Positions 4,973 through 13,240 of a stretch of DNA of 14,376 nucleotides are shown here, in pieces. Numbering within the stretch: position 1 is the first letter of the stretch; every line of letters begins with the position of its first letter. Both the position numbers and the translations under genes were made by a program. Under the pieces are notes generated by a model, which made no database searches, was not told where the DNA came from, and saw nothing but the letters and a program-made list of their open reading frames with translations. Source of the stretch: RGIG5579 sp045544655 (GTDB lineage Bacteria > Bacillota > Clostridia > Oscillospirales > SIG627); NCBI GenBank assembly GCA_045544655.1, contig JAZPZL010000201.1:1-14376 (forward strand), read 5' to 3'.

Positions 4973-7369
4973 TTACATCTTCCAGATGCGGTCAGTGTAT
5001 TCCAAAACTGCTCTGTCTGCAGAGAAGATACCTGCCTTTGCAATGTTTACAAGGCTCATCTGCGCCCACTTGGTGCGATCCAGGAAGGTCTTGCCCGCTT
5101 CCGTCTGGGCTCTGCGGTAATCCGCAAAATCGGCGATCGCCATATAGCGATCCGCCACACCGAAGCGGTCGGTAAGCAGAGATGCGGCAATATCGGGGAA
5201 GGTCTTGCCGAGAACGCCGGAGGTGAGCATATCCACCACGGCGGAAAGCTCGGGATCGGCGGCAATGAATTCCTGAGGATGGTAGCCCTTCGCCCAAAGA
5301 GCGTTGACCTCCTCCACGGTCATACCGAAGAGGAACATATTCTCCTTGCCTACCTGCTGACAGATCTCTACGTTGGCACCGTCCAGGGTACCCATGGTGA
5401 TAGCACCGTTGATCATCAGCTTCATATTACCCGTACCGGAGGCTTCCTTACCCGCAATGGAGATCTGCTGGCTGATATCTGCGGCGGGGATGATGATCTC
5501 TGCCAGAGAAACGCGGTAATCCTCCAGGAATACCACCTTCAGCTTGTCGTTCACCCCGGGATCGGAGGCGAGGAATTGGGATACGGCACAGATCAGGCTG
5601 ATGATCTGCTTTGCCATATCGTAGCCTGCGCTTGCCTTGGCACCGAATACGAAGGTGCGTGGAACGAAATCCTCGGCGGGATGGGTCTTAATATAGCGGT
5701 ACATTGCCAGGATCTGAAGCACGTTCAGAAGCTGACGCTTGTACTCGTGGAGTCTCTTGATCTGAATGTCAAAGAGGGAGTCGGGAGAAACGGCAACGCC
5801 GTTTTTCTCCGCGATCAGAGCGGCAAGCCTCCGCTTGTTTTCCCGCTTGATCCGCATCAATTCGGAAAGCACTGCAGAATCCTCCTTGAATTCCAGAAGC
5901 TTCTCCAGCGCGTTGGCATCCTTGAGGAAATCCGTGCCGATGGTATCGCAAAGGAATTCGGTCAGGGCGGGATTTGCCTGACAGAGCCAGCGGCGGTATG
6001 CAATGCCGTTGGTCACGTTGGTAAAGCGATCGGGCTGCAGCACGTAATAATCGTGGAACAGAGTATCCTTCAGAATTTCGGAGTGAAGGGCGGAAACGCC
6101 GTTGATCGTATGACAGCAGGCAAGGCAAAGATTTGCCATTCTCACCTCTCCGTCTCCAATGACCGCCATATAGTTCACCTTGCCGAAATCACCGGGATAA
6201 GCGGCGTAGAGAACCTCCTTCAGTCTGCGGTCGATCTCCCGGGTGATGGCGTAAATACGGGGCAGCTGCTCCTCGTAGAGCCACTCGCTCCAACGCTCCA
6301 GCGCCTCGCTCATAACCGTATGGTTGGTATAGGAAAGAGTGCGCTGGCAGATGCTCCAAGCCTCGTCCCAGCCAAAGCCGTGATCGTCCATAAGAAGGCG
6401 CATCAGCTCCGGCACGCAAAGAGCGGGGTGGGTATCGTTGATGTGAATGGAAACGTGATCGGGAAGGGTTGCAAGATCACCGTGCTTACGAATGTGCTTT
6501 GCCAGAATGCTCTGCAGAGAAGCACTGACCAGAAGATACTGCTGCTTCAAACGCAGACGCTTACCCTCCACGTGGTTATCCGCAGGATAAAGCACCTTGG
6601 AAATGACCTCCGCCATGGTATTCTGCTCCAAAGAGCGAACGTACTCACCACGGGAGAAGGCGGACATATCAAAGCCGGGGAGCTTGGCGCTCCAAAGCAC
6701 CAATTTATTGACGGCTTTGGAGTTGTAGCCGGAAATATACATATCGTAGGGAACGGCGATCACGCTCTGATAATCGGTCTGCGCCACGCGGAACTGCTCT
6801 CCGTCATACCATTCGCTGACCTTACCGCCGAAGCGGATCTCGTAGCTTTCGTCGTTTCTGGGCTGCAGCCATACCTCGCCACGCTCCAGCCAGTTATCGG
6901 GGAATTCCGTCTGCCAACCGTCGATGATCTTCTGACGGAAAATACCGAATTCGTAACGGATGGAAAAGCCGGTGGCAGGCTTCTCACAGCCGGTCAGGCT
7001 ATCCAGATAGCAGGAGGCGAGTCTGCCCAGACCGCCGTTGCCCAGACCCGCATCGGGATCCAGCTCGTAAAGACGGTCGGCATCAAAGCCCTGCTCCTTC
7101 AGTACCGCACGAACGTCCTTTTCGATTCCCAGATTGTAAAGGTTGTTCCGCAGGCTGGTACCCACCAGAAATTCCATGGACATATAATAAACCTCTTTGC
7201 TGTCCGCGGGAAGCTGAGCGGTATACGCCTTTCTCTTGGAGGAAAGAATATCCCTGAGCAAGGTACACACCACCTTGTACGCCTGCTTTTCGGTCAGCTC
7301 GGAAAGGTTCTGAGCGTACAGACGGACGGAGGTTTCGTTGAGTTTTTGCAAGATTTCGCTTTTGTTCAT
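4973..7369 (-). CDS. glgP: Glycogen/alpha-glucan phosphorylase
   Basis: GT35 enzyme that releases glucose-1-phosphate from the non-reducing ends of glycogen, using pyridoxal phosphate. At 798 residues it has the usual length for bacterial GlgP. Visible signatures are YYMSMEFLVG (61-70), DAGLGNGGLGRLASCYLDSL (106-125) and EASGTGNMK (642-650), where K650 is the PLP-binding lysine, followed by NGAITMGTLDGANVE. AAGGAG lies 5 bases before the ATG. The gene starts 20 bases after the glgA stop and ends one base before the GH13 gene. Its place in the same operon as the synthetic genes means synthesis and breakdown enzymes are made together, so flux control must lie mainly at enzyme level. The + strand opposite this gene is open over 861 codons, a shadow of its codon use. 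Confidence 0.97.
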   Translation of the reverse strand: MNKSEILQKLNETSVRLYAQNLSELTEKQAYKVVCTLLRDILSSKRKAYTAQLPADSKEVYYMSMEFLVGTSLRNNLYNLGIEKDVRAVLKEQGFDADRLYELDPDAGLGNGGLGRLASCYLDSLTGCEKPATGFSIRYEFGIFRQKIIDGWQTEFPDNWLERGEVWLQPRNDESYEIRFGGKVSEWYDGEQFRVAQTDYQSVIAVPYDMYISGYNSKAVNKLVLWSAKLPGFDMSAFSRGEYVRSLEQNTMAEVISKVLYPADNHVEGKRLRLKQQYLLVSASLQSILAKHIRKHGDLATLPDHVSIHINDTHPALCVPELMRLLMDDHGFGWDEAWSICQRTLSYTNHTVMSEALERWSEWLYEEQLPRIYAITREIDRRLKEVLYAAYPGDFGKVNYMAVIGDGEVRMANLCLACCHTINGVSALHSEILKDTLFHDYYVLQPDRFTNVTNGIAYRRWLCQANPALTEFLCDTIGTDFLKDANALEKLLEFKEDSAVLSELMRIKRENKRRLAALIAEKNGVAVSPDSLFDIQIKRLHEYKRQLLNVLQILAMYRYIKTHPAEDFVPRTFVFGAKASAGYDMAKQIISLICAVSQFLASDPGVNDKLKVVFLEDYRVSLAEIIIPAADISQQISIAGKEASGTGNMKLMINGAITMGTLDGANVEICQQVGKENMFLFGMTVEEVNALWAKGYHPQEFIAADPELSAVVDMLTSGVLGKTFPDIAASLLTDRFGVADRYMAIADFADYRRAQTEAGKTFLDRTKWAQMSLVNIAKAGIFSADRAVLEYTDRIWKM

Positions 7370-7389
7370 AATGGCTCCTTAACTATTGG

Positions 7390-8832
7390 TTATTGCAAAT
7401 TCCCGGTAAGGTCACGGTAGAGGTCAAGATAAGCCTCCGCTCCCTTTTTCCAGGATAGATCACAGGTCATCCCGCGGCGCATCAATTCGTGCCAGGCCTT
7501 ACGGTCGGTTCCGTAAAGGGTTAGGGCGCGGCGGAAGGCGTCGTAAAGTGCTTCGTGGGTAAAATCACGGAAGGTGAAGCCCAGTCCCGCACCCCCTTCG
7601 GGATCGTAGGGGGGCACGGTATCCCGAAGACCGCCCGTTTCGTGCACCAGCGGCACGGAGCCGTAGCGCATAGCGATCATCTGAGATAAGCCGCAGGGCT
7701 CACTCTTGGAGGGCATCAGATAAATATCACTGCCCGCGTAAATACGGGAGGCAAGCTCGGTGGAAAACCGCTTCACGAAGGCGATGCGGTCGGGAAAGCG
7801 CTGTGCAAGGGAGGTGAGCATCTCCTCGTACACGCCGTCTCCCGTACCCAGGATCACGAACTGAGCGTCCCACTTCATCCATTCCTCGAGAGCGCCGCGA
7901 AGCAGCTCCAGTCCCTTGTGGGAAACCAGACGGGAAACCATTCCCACCAAGGGTACGTTGGGATCTTTGGGAAGTCCTACCTCTTTTTGCAACGCCCGCT
8001 TGCAGGCGGCCTTGCCCTCTTCAAAATCTTCCGCTCCGTAATGGGCGGGAAGGGCGGGATCGGTTTCGGGGCAGGCATCCTTGGGATCAATACCGTTGAC
8101 GATGCCACGGGTCTTGAATGCGTGATCGGAAAGGATCTCGTGGAGACCGTGGGCAAACTCGGGGCGACAAAGCTCCTTGGCATAGCTTTCGGAAACGGTG
8201 GTCAGCGCATCAGTAGACAAAATCGCGCCCTTGAGAAAATTCACACTGCCTCCGAAGGCAAAGGTATTTTCATATTCCGAGGAAAGACCCAGCACGTCCC
8301 CCAAAAAGTAGGGATGCGCCCAGCCCTGATATTCAATATTATGTATGGTAAAGACGGTTTTTGCATTTCCCAGCTCCTCGTGATAATACGCGTGGAGGAA
8401 GGTGGGGATAAAGGCGGTCTGCCAATCGTTGGCGTGGATGATATCCGGGCGGATCCCAAGGCGCACCAAGGATTCCAGAATTGCCATGGAAAAGAAGGCG
8501 AAGCGCTCGCCGTCGTCTATTTCTCCGTAAATACGGTCACGGCAAAAATAATATTCGTTGTCAATCAGATAGGTTACCAGCTTTTTCTTTCTGCTTTTAA
8601 CGCGGTACAGACCGCAATACTGCTTTCTCCAGGAAAGCTTTACGGTGAAGTCCATCAGCTTTTCCGCGCGAATGGCTTCATTCTCCTTCATTTTCCCGTA
8701 ATAGGGTAAAAACAAAGAGACCTCCTGCCCACGCTGACCGCTGAGGGCAAGAGGAAGTGCCCGGGCAACGTCGCCCAGGCCTCCTGTCTTGAGCAGCCCG
8801 GCTGCTTCGCTGGCTGCATAAACGATCTTCAT
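7390..8832 (-). CDS. glgA: Glycogen synthase (ADP-glucose type)
   Basis: GT5 enzyme that adds glucose from ADP-glucose to the growing alpha-1,4 chain. It is 480 residues, standard for bacterial GlgA, with two Rossmann domains. The KTGGL nucleotide-sugar motif sits at 15-19, SRLVSHKG marks the start of the second domain, and SKSEPCGLSQM begins at 375, with E378 as the conserved catalytic-site glutamate, followed by GGLRDTV. The ATG at 8830-8832 is chosen over a start six codons upstream. AAAGGAG lies 7 bases before it, and it overlaps the glgD stop in an ATGA junction, so translation of glgD and glgA is probably coupled. Confidence 0.97.
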   Translation of the reverse strand: MKIVYAASEAAGLLKTGGLGDVARALPLALSGQRGQEVSLFLPYYGKMKENEAIRAEKLMDFTVKLSWRKQYCGLYRVKSRKKKLVTYLIDNEYYFCRDRIYGEIDDGERFAFFSMAILESLVRLGIRPDIIHANDWQTAFIPTFLHAYYHEELGNAKTVFTIHNIEYQGWAHPYFLGDVLGLSSEYENTFAFGGSVNFLKGAILSTDALTTVSESYAKELCRPEFAHGLHEILSDHAFKTRGIVNGIDPKDACPETDPALPAHYGAEDFEEGKAACKRALQKEVGLPKDPNVPLVGMVSRLVSHKGLELLRGALEEWMKWDAQFVILGTGDGVYEEMLTSLAQRFPDRIAFVKRFSTELASRIYAGSDIYLMPSKSEPCGLSQMIAMRYGSVPLVHETGGLRDTVPPYDPEGGAGLGFTFRDFTHEALYDAFRRALTLYGTDRKAWHELMRRGMTCDLSWKKGAEAYLDLYRDLTGNLQ

Positions 8833-9947
8833 ACGGTTTCTCCTTTGCAAACGATCAGGGGATGCTCGGGCGTACCCGTAAGCACCGTCCCCTCTCGAAC
8901 GGTTACGTTTTTATCCAGGATCACGCAGGTAAGCTGCGCATTTTTCCCGATCTTGGTTCCCTGCATAATAATAGAATTTTTCACCATCGCGCCTTTTCCC
9001 ACCTTTACGCCGCGGAAGTAAATGGTATTTTCCGATTCACCCTCCATCACACAGCCGTCGGCAACGATGCAGTTTTTCACCGAAGAACCCTTGCAGTAAT
9101 AAGTAGGCGCTTCGTCACGGGTCTTGGTATAAATGGGATTCTCCCCGCCGAACAGACCGTCCCGAACCTTTTTATTCAGAAGAGCCATATTGTTGGCAAA
9201 GAAGCTGGGCACGCCCTCATTGCGAAGGACCACGCCCTCCACGGGGTATACGGAGATCTTCAGAGTTCCCTCGTTAAAGCATCTCTGCAGATAATCCCGC
9301 TCCAGATGCACCTGTCCCTTGGAATTCTGCTCCTCCAGAGCCGCTACCAGCTTTTCTTTGGTGAATACGAACATACCCATACCCTCGTAATCACCCGTCT
9401 CCGCGGCGGAATTGATGCGAAGCTCGGTGGCACGGTGATTTCTGCCCGTCTTCAGGATCAGGGGATGCTTCTTTTCGGAAGGCTTTTTGCACTTGGTTGC
9501 AAGGCAAGTCACGTCGCTTCCGCTTTCAATGTGCTTCATGATCACGGGACGGAAATTCAGATTGCAAAGCACGGTGGAATCACAAACCACCACGTACTCG
9601 TAATCAGGATTGTCAATAAACTGCTTTGCGGAATAGAGCGCCTCCAGCTTTCCCTTATAAATGCCCGTATTGCCGCTGGCAAAGGGAGGAAGGAATACCA
9701 CACCCTCGTTCTTTCGGTTCAGATCCCAATCGGCGCAGGAGCCCAGATGGTCCATCAGAGAGCGGTAGTTGTACTTGGTAATAATACCGATCTTGAAAAT
9801 ACCGGAATTGGAAAAATTGGAAAGGACGAAATCCACCTGACGGTATCTTCCGCCGAAGGGCAAGGAAGCGACGGTGCGTTCACCGGTAAGCTGTCCCAGG
9901 CTGCTGTCGTAAATATTGGAGAAAATAATACCCATTGCCTTTTTCAT
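8829..9947 (-). CDS. glgD: ADP-glucose pyrophosphorylase regulatory subunit GlgD
   Basis: A 372-residue paralogue of GlgC with a nucleotidyltransferase domain and a C-terminal left-handed beta-helix (hexapeptide repeats, for example in the region GVKVGKGAMVKNSIIMQG). In Firmicutes, GlgD associates with GlgC and raises its activity while being weak or inactive alone. The sequence fits that: the nucleotide loop GGQGSRL of GlgC is replaced by NIYDSSLGQLT (11-21), and WYKGTANAIYQN is degenerate (GIYKGKLEALYSA, 96-108). An aspartate remains at 123 where GlgC has its catalytic one. GGAGGA lies 7 bases before the ATG, and the gene follows glgC after 13 bases. Confidence 0.94.
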   Translation of the reverse strand: MKKAMGIIFSNIYDSSLGQLTGERTVASLPFGGRYRQVDFVLSNFSNSGIFKIGIITKYNYRSLMDHLGSCADWDLNRKNEGVVFLPPFASGNTGIYKGKLEALYSAKQFIDNPDYEYVVVCDSTVLCNLNFRPVIMKHIESGSDVTCLATKCKKPSEKKHPLILKTGRNHRATELRINSAAETGDYEGMGMFVFTKEKLVAALEEQNSKGQVHLERDYLQRCFNEGTLKISVYPVEGVVLRNEGVPSFFANNMALLNKKVRDGLFGGENPIYTKTRDEAPTYYCKGSSVKNCIVADGCVMEGESENTIYFRGVKVGKGAMVKNSIIMQGTKIGKNAQLTCVILDKNVTVREGTVLTGTPEHPLIVCKGETV

Positions 9948-9960
9948 TGCCTTGTCCTCC

Positions 9961-11151
9961 TTAGTAAACCTGCTTGGGAAGCAGGATGGTATTTTGCGCT
10001 ACTTCCTTATCCTTGCCTACCACGGCAATATCCCATTTACTCTTTTCGTAAAATTCGGGATCGTCACCGATGCGGGCGTTGGCGCAGACCTTGGCATCCT
10101 CACCGATGATGGCGTAGCGGATCACGCTCCGCTTTTCAATGACCGCCCCTGGCATCACCAGACTGTTCTCGATGATCGCGCCCTTCTCCACCACGCAGCC
10201 CGTGGAAATAATGGAGTTTTTCACGATGCCGTAGACCGTGGAGCCTTCCGCAATATAGGAATTCTCCACCTTTGCCTCGGGCGCTACGTAGCTGCAGGGA
10301 TGGGAGTAGTTTCTGGCGTAGATGCGATCCTTGGGATCCCGCATATCCAGAAGGGGCTTATCTCCCAGAATATCCATATTGGACTGCCACAAGCTGTTGA
10401 TGGTTCCCACATCCTTCCAATAGCCCCGGAAGTCGTAAGCAAACAAGCGCTTGCCGTCCTCAATGAGGGCGGGAATGATGTTTTTACCGAAGTCGTTGGA
10501 GGATTCGGGATCGTCGTTGTCGCGAATGAGATACTCCCTCAAAACGTCCCAGCGGAACACGTAAATACCCATGGAGGCCTTGGTGCTTTTCGGCTCCTTG
10601 GGCTTTTCCTGAAATTCGGTAATGCGGTTTGCATCGTCGGTACTCATAATACCGAAGCGGCTCGCCTCCTCCAGAGGTACCTCCAGAACTGCAATGGTGC
10701 AATCCGCCTTATTCTTCACGTGTTCCCGAAGCATCTTTGCGTAATTCATCTTGTAGATATGGTCACCGGAGAGGATCAGCACGTTGGTGGGCTGATAACG
10801 CTCCAGAAAGGAAAGGTTCTGATAAATGGCGTTGGCAGTTCCCTTATACCATTCCGAGGACGCCGCCTTGGAATAGGGAGAAAGCACGTGGATCCCGCCG
10901 CTGGCACTGTTCAGTCCCCAGGGAAGACCGTTACCGATGTATTCATTCAGCTGCAGAGGCTGATACTGGGTCAGGATTCCCACCGTATCAATGCCGGAGT
11001 TTACACAGTTGGAGAGGGGAAAATCAATGAGACGGTACTTACCGCCGAAGGGAACGGCAGGCTTTGCCGTATTTTCCGTCAATACCATCAGTCTGCTTCC
11101 CTGACCGCCTGCCAGGATCATTGCCACACATTCTTTTTTGCGAAAAATCAT
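9961..11151 (-). CDS. glgC: Glucose-1-phosphate adenylyltransferase, catalytic subunit
   Basis: This enzyme makes ADP-glucose from ATP and glucose-1-phosphate, the committed step of bacterial glycogen synthesis. The 396 residues carry the intact nucleotide loop AGGQGSRL (14-21), AKPAVPFGGKYRLIDFPLSN (29-48), WYKGTANAIYQNL (101-113), SGDHIYKM (128-135, D130 matching the catalytic aspartate of E. coli GlgC) and FQEKP (180-184, K183 for glucose-1-phosphate binding). A C-terminal beta-helix starts near residue 290. AGGAGG lies 6 bases before the ATG, and the gap to glgB is 27 bases. GlgC enzymes are commonly under allosteric control; the effector here cannot be predicted from sequence. Confidence 0.97.
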   Translation of the reverse strand: MIFRKKECVAMILAGGQGSRLMVLTENTAKPAVPFGGKYRLIDFPLSNCVNSGIDTVGILTQYQPLQLNEYIGNGLPWGLNSASGGIHVLSPYSKAASSEWYKGTANAIYQNLSFLERYQPTNVLILSGDHIYKMNYAKMLREHVKNKADCTIAVLEVPLEEASRFGIMSTDDANRITEFQEKPKEPKSTKASMGIYVFRWDVLREYLIRDNDDPESSNDFGKNIIPALIEDGKRLFAYDFRGYWKDVGTINSLWQSNMDILGDKPLLDMRDPKDRIYARNYSHPCSYVAPEAKVENSYIAEGSTVYGIVKNSIISTGCVVEKGAIIENSLVMPGAVIEKRSVIRYAIIGEDAKVCANARIGDDPEFYEKSKWDIAVVGKDKEVAQNTILLPKQVY

Positions 11152-11178
11152 AACTTGCCTCCTGAATTTTGATTCGTT

Positions 11179-13032
11179 CTAGTCGTTTTGCAATTTGTAA
11201 AAGCTTGCAGATAGAGGGGGGACCGTAAATTCGTGGGAATAGTCACAACCGTGCAGGGGTATTTTTTCGGGGGTAAATCTTCTTAAGATCCTTCCGAAGC
11301 CGCCGTAGCGACTGCGGTCGGAATGAAAAGCGGGTACGTACACTCCCCGGTCGGGAACGCCGATGCGGTAGCCCTTGCGCTCCACGGGGCAGAAATTGAA
11401 AATACAGAGCATCTTTTCTCCCGAGCCGCTTTGACGGAGAAAGGCGATCACGCCGTTGTCCCGATCGTCCGCCGAGATCCAGCGGAAGCTTTCGGAGGAA
11501 AACCCGTTTTCCCAAAGAGCCTTTTCCTTGCGGTAAAAGCGGTTCAGCTCCTTCAGGTAATTGCGAAGCCCAATGTGAGAGGGGTACTTGAGAAGGATCC
11601 AGTCCAGCTCCTTTTTCTCGTTCCATTCCAGAAACTGCCCCAATTCACTGCCCATAAAGTTCAGCTTACCGCCGGGGTGGGCGAACATATAGCCGTACAG
11701 GAGCCTCAGCCCCGCAAATTTTTCTTCGTAGGAGCCGGGCATCTTTTCCATCATGGACTTTTTCAGATGCACCACCTCGTCGTGAGAGAGGGGAAGAACG
11801 TAATTTTCGGAAAAGGCGTACATCGTGGAAAAGGTCAGGGTATTGTGCTTGCCCTTGCGGAACAGAGGATCCGTTTCCACGTAATCGAGAATATCGTTCA
11901 TCCAGCCCATATTCCACTTCAGATTAAAGCCAAGACCGCCCATCTCCGGAGGCTTGGTCACCATAGGAAAGGCGGTGGATTCCTCCGCCACCATCAAAGC
12001 CGAAGGATCGTAGCGAAAGGCGGCAAGATTCAGAGCCTTGAAGAATTCAATGGCGTCCAGATCGTAATTCCCGCCATGAATATTGGGGGTATAATCGTCG
12101 CGGCAATAGTCCAGATAAAGCATGGACGCCACCGCATCCACCCTCAGCCCGTCCACGTGATACTCCCGCATCCAGAACAGAGCGGAGGAGATGAGAAAGC
12201 TCCGCACCTCGTATCTGCCCCAATCGAAAATCCGCGTTCCCCAATCCTTATGCTCGTTCATTTTGGGATCGCTCTTCTCGTAGCAGAAGGAGCCGTCGAA
12301 TTCGTAAAGACCCGATTCATCCTTGGGAAAATGACCGGGGACCCAGTCCAGGATCACGCTGATCCCCGCGCGGTGAAAGGCATCGATCAAGCCCTTCAGC
12401 TCCTCGGGAGAGCCGTAGCGATGGGTGGGTGCAAAATACCCCGTCACCTGATACCCCCAGGAGCCCTCGAAGGGATATTCGGTCAGGGGAAGGAACTCCA
12501 CGTGGGTATAACCCATTTCCTTCACGTAAGGAACCAGCGTCTCCTTCAGCTGGGTGTAGGTGTAAAAGGAGCCGTCCGGATGCCTTCTCCAGGAGCCAAG
12601 ATGCACCTCGTAAATGCTCGTGGGTGCGTTCAGAGGATTCTTCTTATTTTTGCGAAACGCTTCGTCCCGCCAGCGGTAAGGCTTTTGAGCCTGCAAAATA
12701 CCTGCGGTATCGGGCAAAGGTGCCACCGCACGGGCGTAAGGGTCGGTTTTGTAGATCTCTTTTCCGTTCTCCCCCGTCACCAGGTACTGATACCGCTGAC
12801 CCGGGCGGGCGTTGGGTGCTTCCGCATACCAGGAGCCGTGGGCATCCTTGACCATGGCGATCTCACGGGGATTCCAGAAATTGAAATCTCCCACCACGTA
12901 AATGCTCCTTGCGCGGGGAGCCCAGACGCGGAAGGAAAAACCTTTTTTTCCCTCCAAGGGATGAGCGCCCATAAAGGTATAGGCATCGTCGCTTTCACCG
13001 CGGTAAAAGCGTTCCATCTGTTGACGAATCAA
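11179..13032 (-). CDS. glgB: 1,4-alpha-glucan branching enzyme
   Basis: GH13 (subfamily 9) enzyme that cuts an alpha-1,4 chain and reattaches it through an alpha-1,6 bond. With the start chosen here it has 617 residues, the short Gram-positive form without the extra N1 domain of E. coli GlgB. A CBM48 domain (about 15-110) precedes the barrel. Motifs are EYPFEGSWGYQ (185-195), DWVPGHFPKD (229-238), GLRVDAVASMLYLDY (295-309, nucleophile D299), MVAEES (347-352, acid/base E350) and LSHDEVVH (415-422, D418). I chose the TTG at 13030-13032 because GGGAGG lies 7 bases upstream. The GTG nine codons earlier (13057-13059) has no such site and would place this one inside the gene; ATG at 13015-13017 is possible but more distant. 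First gene of the operon, behind the promoter at 13088-13116. Confidence 0.96.
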   Translation of the reverse strand: MIRQQMERFYRGESDDAYTFMGAHPLEGKKGFSFRVWAPRARSIYVVGDFNFWNPREIAMVKDAHGSWYAEAPNARPGQRYQYLVTGENGKEIYKTDPYARAVAPLPDTAGILQAQKPYRWRDEAFRKNKKNPLNAPTSIYEVHLGSWRRHPDGSFYTYTQLKETLVPYVKEMGYTHVEFLPLTEYPFEGSWGYQVTGYFAPTHRYGSPEELKGLIDAFHRAGISVILDWVPGHFPKDESGLYEFDGSFCYEKSDPKMNEHKDWGTRIFDWGRYEVRSFLISSALFWMREYHVDGLRVDAVASMLYLDYCRDDYTPNIHGGNYDLDAIEFFKALNLAAFRYDPSALMVAEESTAFPMVTKPPEMGGLGFNLKWNMGWMNDILDYVETDPLFRKGKHNTLTFSTMYAFSENYVLPLSHDEVVHLKKSMMEKMPGSYEEKFAGLRLLYGYMFAHPGGKLNFMGSELGQFLEWNEKKELDWILLKYPSHIGLRNYLKELNRFYRKEKALWENGFSSESFRWISADDRDNGVIAFLRQSGSGEKMLCIFNFCPVERKGYRIGVPDRGVYVPAFHSDRSRYGGFGRILRRFTPEKIPLHGCDYSHEFTVPPLSASFYKLQND

Positions 13033-13035
13033 AGC

Positions 13036-13046
13036 TCTCCCTCCCT
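13036..13046 (-). promoter_or_regulatory. Ribosome binding site deciding the glgB TTG start
   Basis: The minus strand reads AGGGAGGGAGA here. GGGAGG ends 7 bases before the TTG at 13030-13032. No comparable site precedes the in-frame GTG at 13057-13059, so the TTG start is preferred. Confidence 0.7.
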
Positions 13047-13051
13047 TTTCG

Positions 13052-13064
13052 CCCCTCACCGGGG
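13052..13064 (-). other. Short leader hairpin before the glgB ribosome binding site
   Basis: CCCC and GGGG arms enclose a 5-base loop in the predicted glgB leader, 5 bases before the AGGGAGGGAGA site. It may affect initiation or mRNA stability. Only four base pairs, no T run after it, so it is not a terminator. Confidence 0.35.
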
Positions 13065-13087
13065 TAAAATGTGTACTTTATATGAAC

Positions 13088-13116
13088 ATTATAATACGTG
13101 TCTTTTATTTTGTAAA
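13088..13116 (-). promoter_or_regulatory. SigA-type promoter of the glycogen operon
   Basis: On the minus strand TTTACA (13111-13116, five of six consensus bases) and TATAAT (13088-13093, perfect) are separated by 17 bases. The start is predicted near 13081, giving a leader of about 50 bases to the glgB TTG. The sequence around the -35 box contains TTTACcacTTTAC, a short direct repeat that could hold a regulator, but no CcpA cre-like site is recognisable. Confidence 0.85.
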
Positions 13117-13182
13117 GTGGTAAACTGCCGTATATTGGAAAAATACGCTCTTTTTTCCTCTAATATTTTCCTTTTTTCACTC

Positions 13183-13211
13183 TTGCGTTTTTCTTCCCTT
13201 CGGTGTATGAT
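13183..13211 (+). promoter_or_regulatory. Possible promoter of malQ
   Basis: TATGAT (13206-13211, five of six) lies 17 bases after TTGCGT (13183-13188, only TTG conserved). The start would be near 13218 and the malQ ATG is at 13241. The -35 is weak, so activation or another start is possible. This and the glg promoter face away from each other across the 208-base region between glgB and malQ, which holds nothing else I can recognise. Confidence 0.4.
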
Positions 13212-13240
13212 AAAAAAAGCTTATGATCGAGGTATGTTTT

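Noticed and set aside
4835..7420. 861-codon open frame on the + strand opposite glgP
   Set aside because: The minus strand carries all GlgP motifs; the opposite frame gives a composition-driven protein with no recognisable domain and no ribosome binding site.
13060..13240. CcpA cre site for the glg/malQ region
   Set aside because: The closest stretch, TGTAAAGTGGTAAA on the + strand, lacks the central CG and the symmetric CA end of the cre consensus.
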